Positions 13,157-13,604 of a DNA stretch of 13,604 nucleotides are shown here, piece by piece. The notes beneath the pieces are model-generated. The model was given only the letters and a program-made list of their open reading frames with translations, searched no databases and was not told the origin of the DNA. Source of the DNA: Flavobacterium sp. (GTDB taxonomy: Bacteria > Bacteroidota > Bacteroidia > Flavobacteriales > Flavobacteriaceae). Position 1 is the first letter of the stretch; each line of letters opens with the position of its first letter. The stretch is from positions 1 to 13,604 of the forward strand of contig JASLID010000040.1 in the NCBI GenBank assembly GCA_030153045.1, in the 5' to 3' direction. The translations under genes were made by a program, and so were the position numbers.

Positions 13157-13320
13157 GTTTATTTGACCATTCGGTTATTTCTTTATTTGGGAAAACTGAA
13201 AACTTAAATTTCGACTTTTTTAAAATGCTTATTTGATTATTTAGTCTTATTAATATTTGTGAGACATCTAAGTACTCAATGAGTAGTCAAATAACCAAAT
13301 AACCGAATAAACAAATCAAC
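13157..13320. repeat. Long inverted repeat in the symporter-recR intergenic region
   Basis: The 33 bases at 13157-13189 are the reverse complement of 13288-13320 with 27 of 33 positions matching. Both arms are rich in CAAATAA and AATAACCGAAT words. Between them (98 bases) is a near-perfect 17-base palindrome, AGTACTCAATGAGTAGT (13271-13287, one mismatching pair). The arms could form a cruciform or bind a regulator of the divergent genes, or be a degenerate dispersed repeat. The gap holds no gene. Confidence 0.65.
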
Positions 13321-13328
13321 AAAATCAC

Positions 13329-13336
13329 TACTTTTG
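13329..13336 (+). promoter_or_regulatory. recR promoter, -7 box
   Basis: TACTTTTG matches TAnnTTTG exactly and continues as TTTGCACC, as at carA. It ends only 4 bases before the recR ATG, so the transcript should begin at or very near the start codon. No -33 TTTG is seen. Confidence 0.6.
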
Positions 13337-13340
13337 CACC

Positions 13341-13604
13341 ATGGAATTTTCGTCAAAATTATTAGAAAACGCAGTCAATGAAATGGCTCAATTGCCAGGA
13401 ATTGGTAAGAGAACGGCTTTGCGGTTGGTGTTGCATTTGTTGAAACAGCCTAAAGAACAAGTTGGTTTTTTGGCGCAATCGTTGGTAAAGATGCGTGAGG
13501 AAATTAAATTCTGTAAAAGCTGTCACAATATTTCTGATGTCGATGTTTGTGAAATATGTTCTAATGAAAAAAGAAATCACCAAATAGTTTGTGTCGTAGA
13601 AGAT
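13341..13604 (+). CDS. recR: Recombination mediator protein RecR, N-terminal part (partial)
   Basis: RecR works with RecO (and RecF) to load RecA on gapped DNA for recombinational repair. The first 88 residues are visible; the rest (family length about 200) lies beyond the window. Seen in order: MEFSSKLLENAVNEMAQLPG, the helix-hairpin-helix region (about residues 17-30, LPGIGKRTALRLV), the C4 zinc finger with Cys58, Cys61, Cys70 and Cys73, and the start of the Toprim domain (IVCVVED, 82-88). The ATG at 13341 gives the conserved N-terminus, so this start is preferred although the promoter box almost touches it. An open frame on the opposite strand (13362-13583) is a shadow. Confidence 0.95.
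   Translation, partial: MEFSSKLLENAVNEMAQLPGIGKRTALRLVLHLLKQPKEQVGFLAQSLVKMREEIKFCKSCHNISDVDVCEICSNEKRNHQIVCVVED

Noticed and set aside
13362..13583. Minus-strand open frame of 73 codons
   Set aside because: It is antisense to recR, whose zinc finger and helix-hairpin-helix are clear.

Overview
The window looks like a chromosomal segment of a Flavobacterium-like member of the Bacteroidota. Reasons: AT-rich DNA; the tail of a ribosomal operon (rpoA, rplQ) leading into carA, eno and a citrate synthase gene; Bacteroidota-type promoter -7 boxes (TAnnTTTG) ahead of several genes instead of E. coli-type boxes; weak or absent Shine-Dalgarno sequences; signal peptides ending in FGQ or YAQ. I had no database access, so family names come from recognised motifs and recalled family knowledge.

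Layout. 1-743: end of rpoA and complete rplQ, closed by a hairpin terminator. 823-2264: two tandem paralogous genes for small secreted proteins, bracketed by two almost identical copies of that terminator. 2353-6306: carA, eno and gltA, each apparently its own transcription unit. 6424-8317: a two-gene operon of an arginase and a CtlX-type guanidino-group hydrolase. A strong bidirectional terminator separates it from a convergent MarC-family membrane protein gene (8395-9018, minus). 9145-9510: a small CoA-binding protein gene. 9511-11620: an accessory-looking stretch with a hairpin repeat, a DUF2809 membrane protein, a glycine-zipper-like membrane protein, an attC-like imperfect palindrome and an HSL-type alpha/beta hydrolase. 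11621-13117 (minus): a sodium:solute symporter, divergent from recR, which starts at 13341 and runs off the window.

How the genes work together. Most of the window is housekeeping: transcription and translation (rpoA, rplQ), carbamoyl phosphate supply (carA), glycolysis (eno), TCA-cycle entry (gltA) and recombinational repair (recR). The arginase/CtlX pair suggests degradation of arginine and citrulline or related ureido/guanidino compounds.

The least ordinary parts are: the hydrolase unit, bounded by two GTTAGC sites in direct orientation with an attC-like fold at its 3' end, so it resembles a single mobile gene cassette; the secreted-protein pair between duplicated terminators; promoters built directly onto terminators; a predicted leaderless recR mRNA; and a long inverted repeat between the symporter and recR. 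No intergenic gap exceeds 300 bases. I saw no tRNA, rRNA, CRISPR array, transposase or integrase gene.
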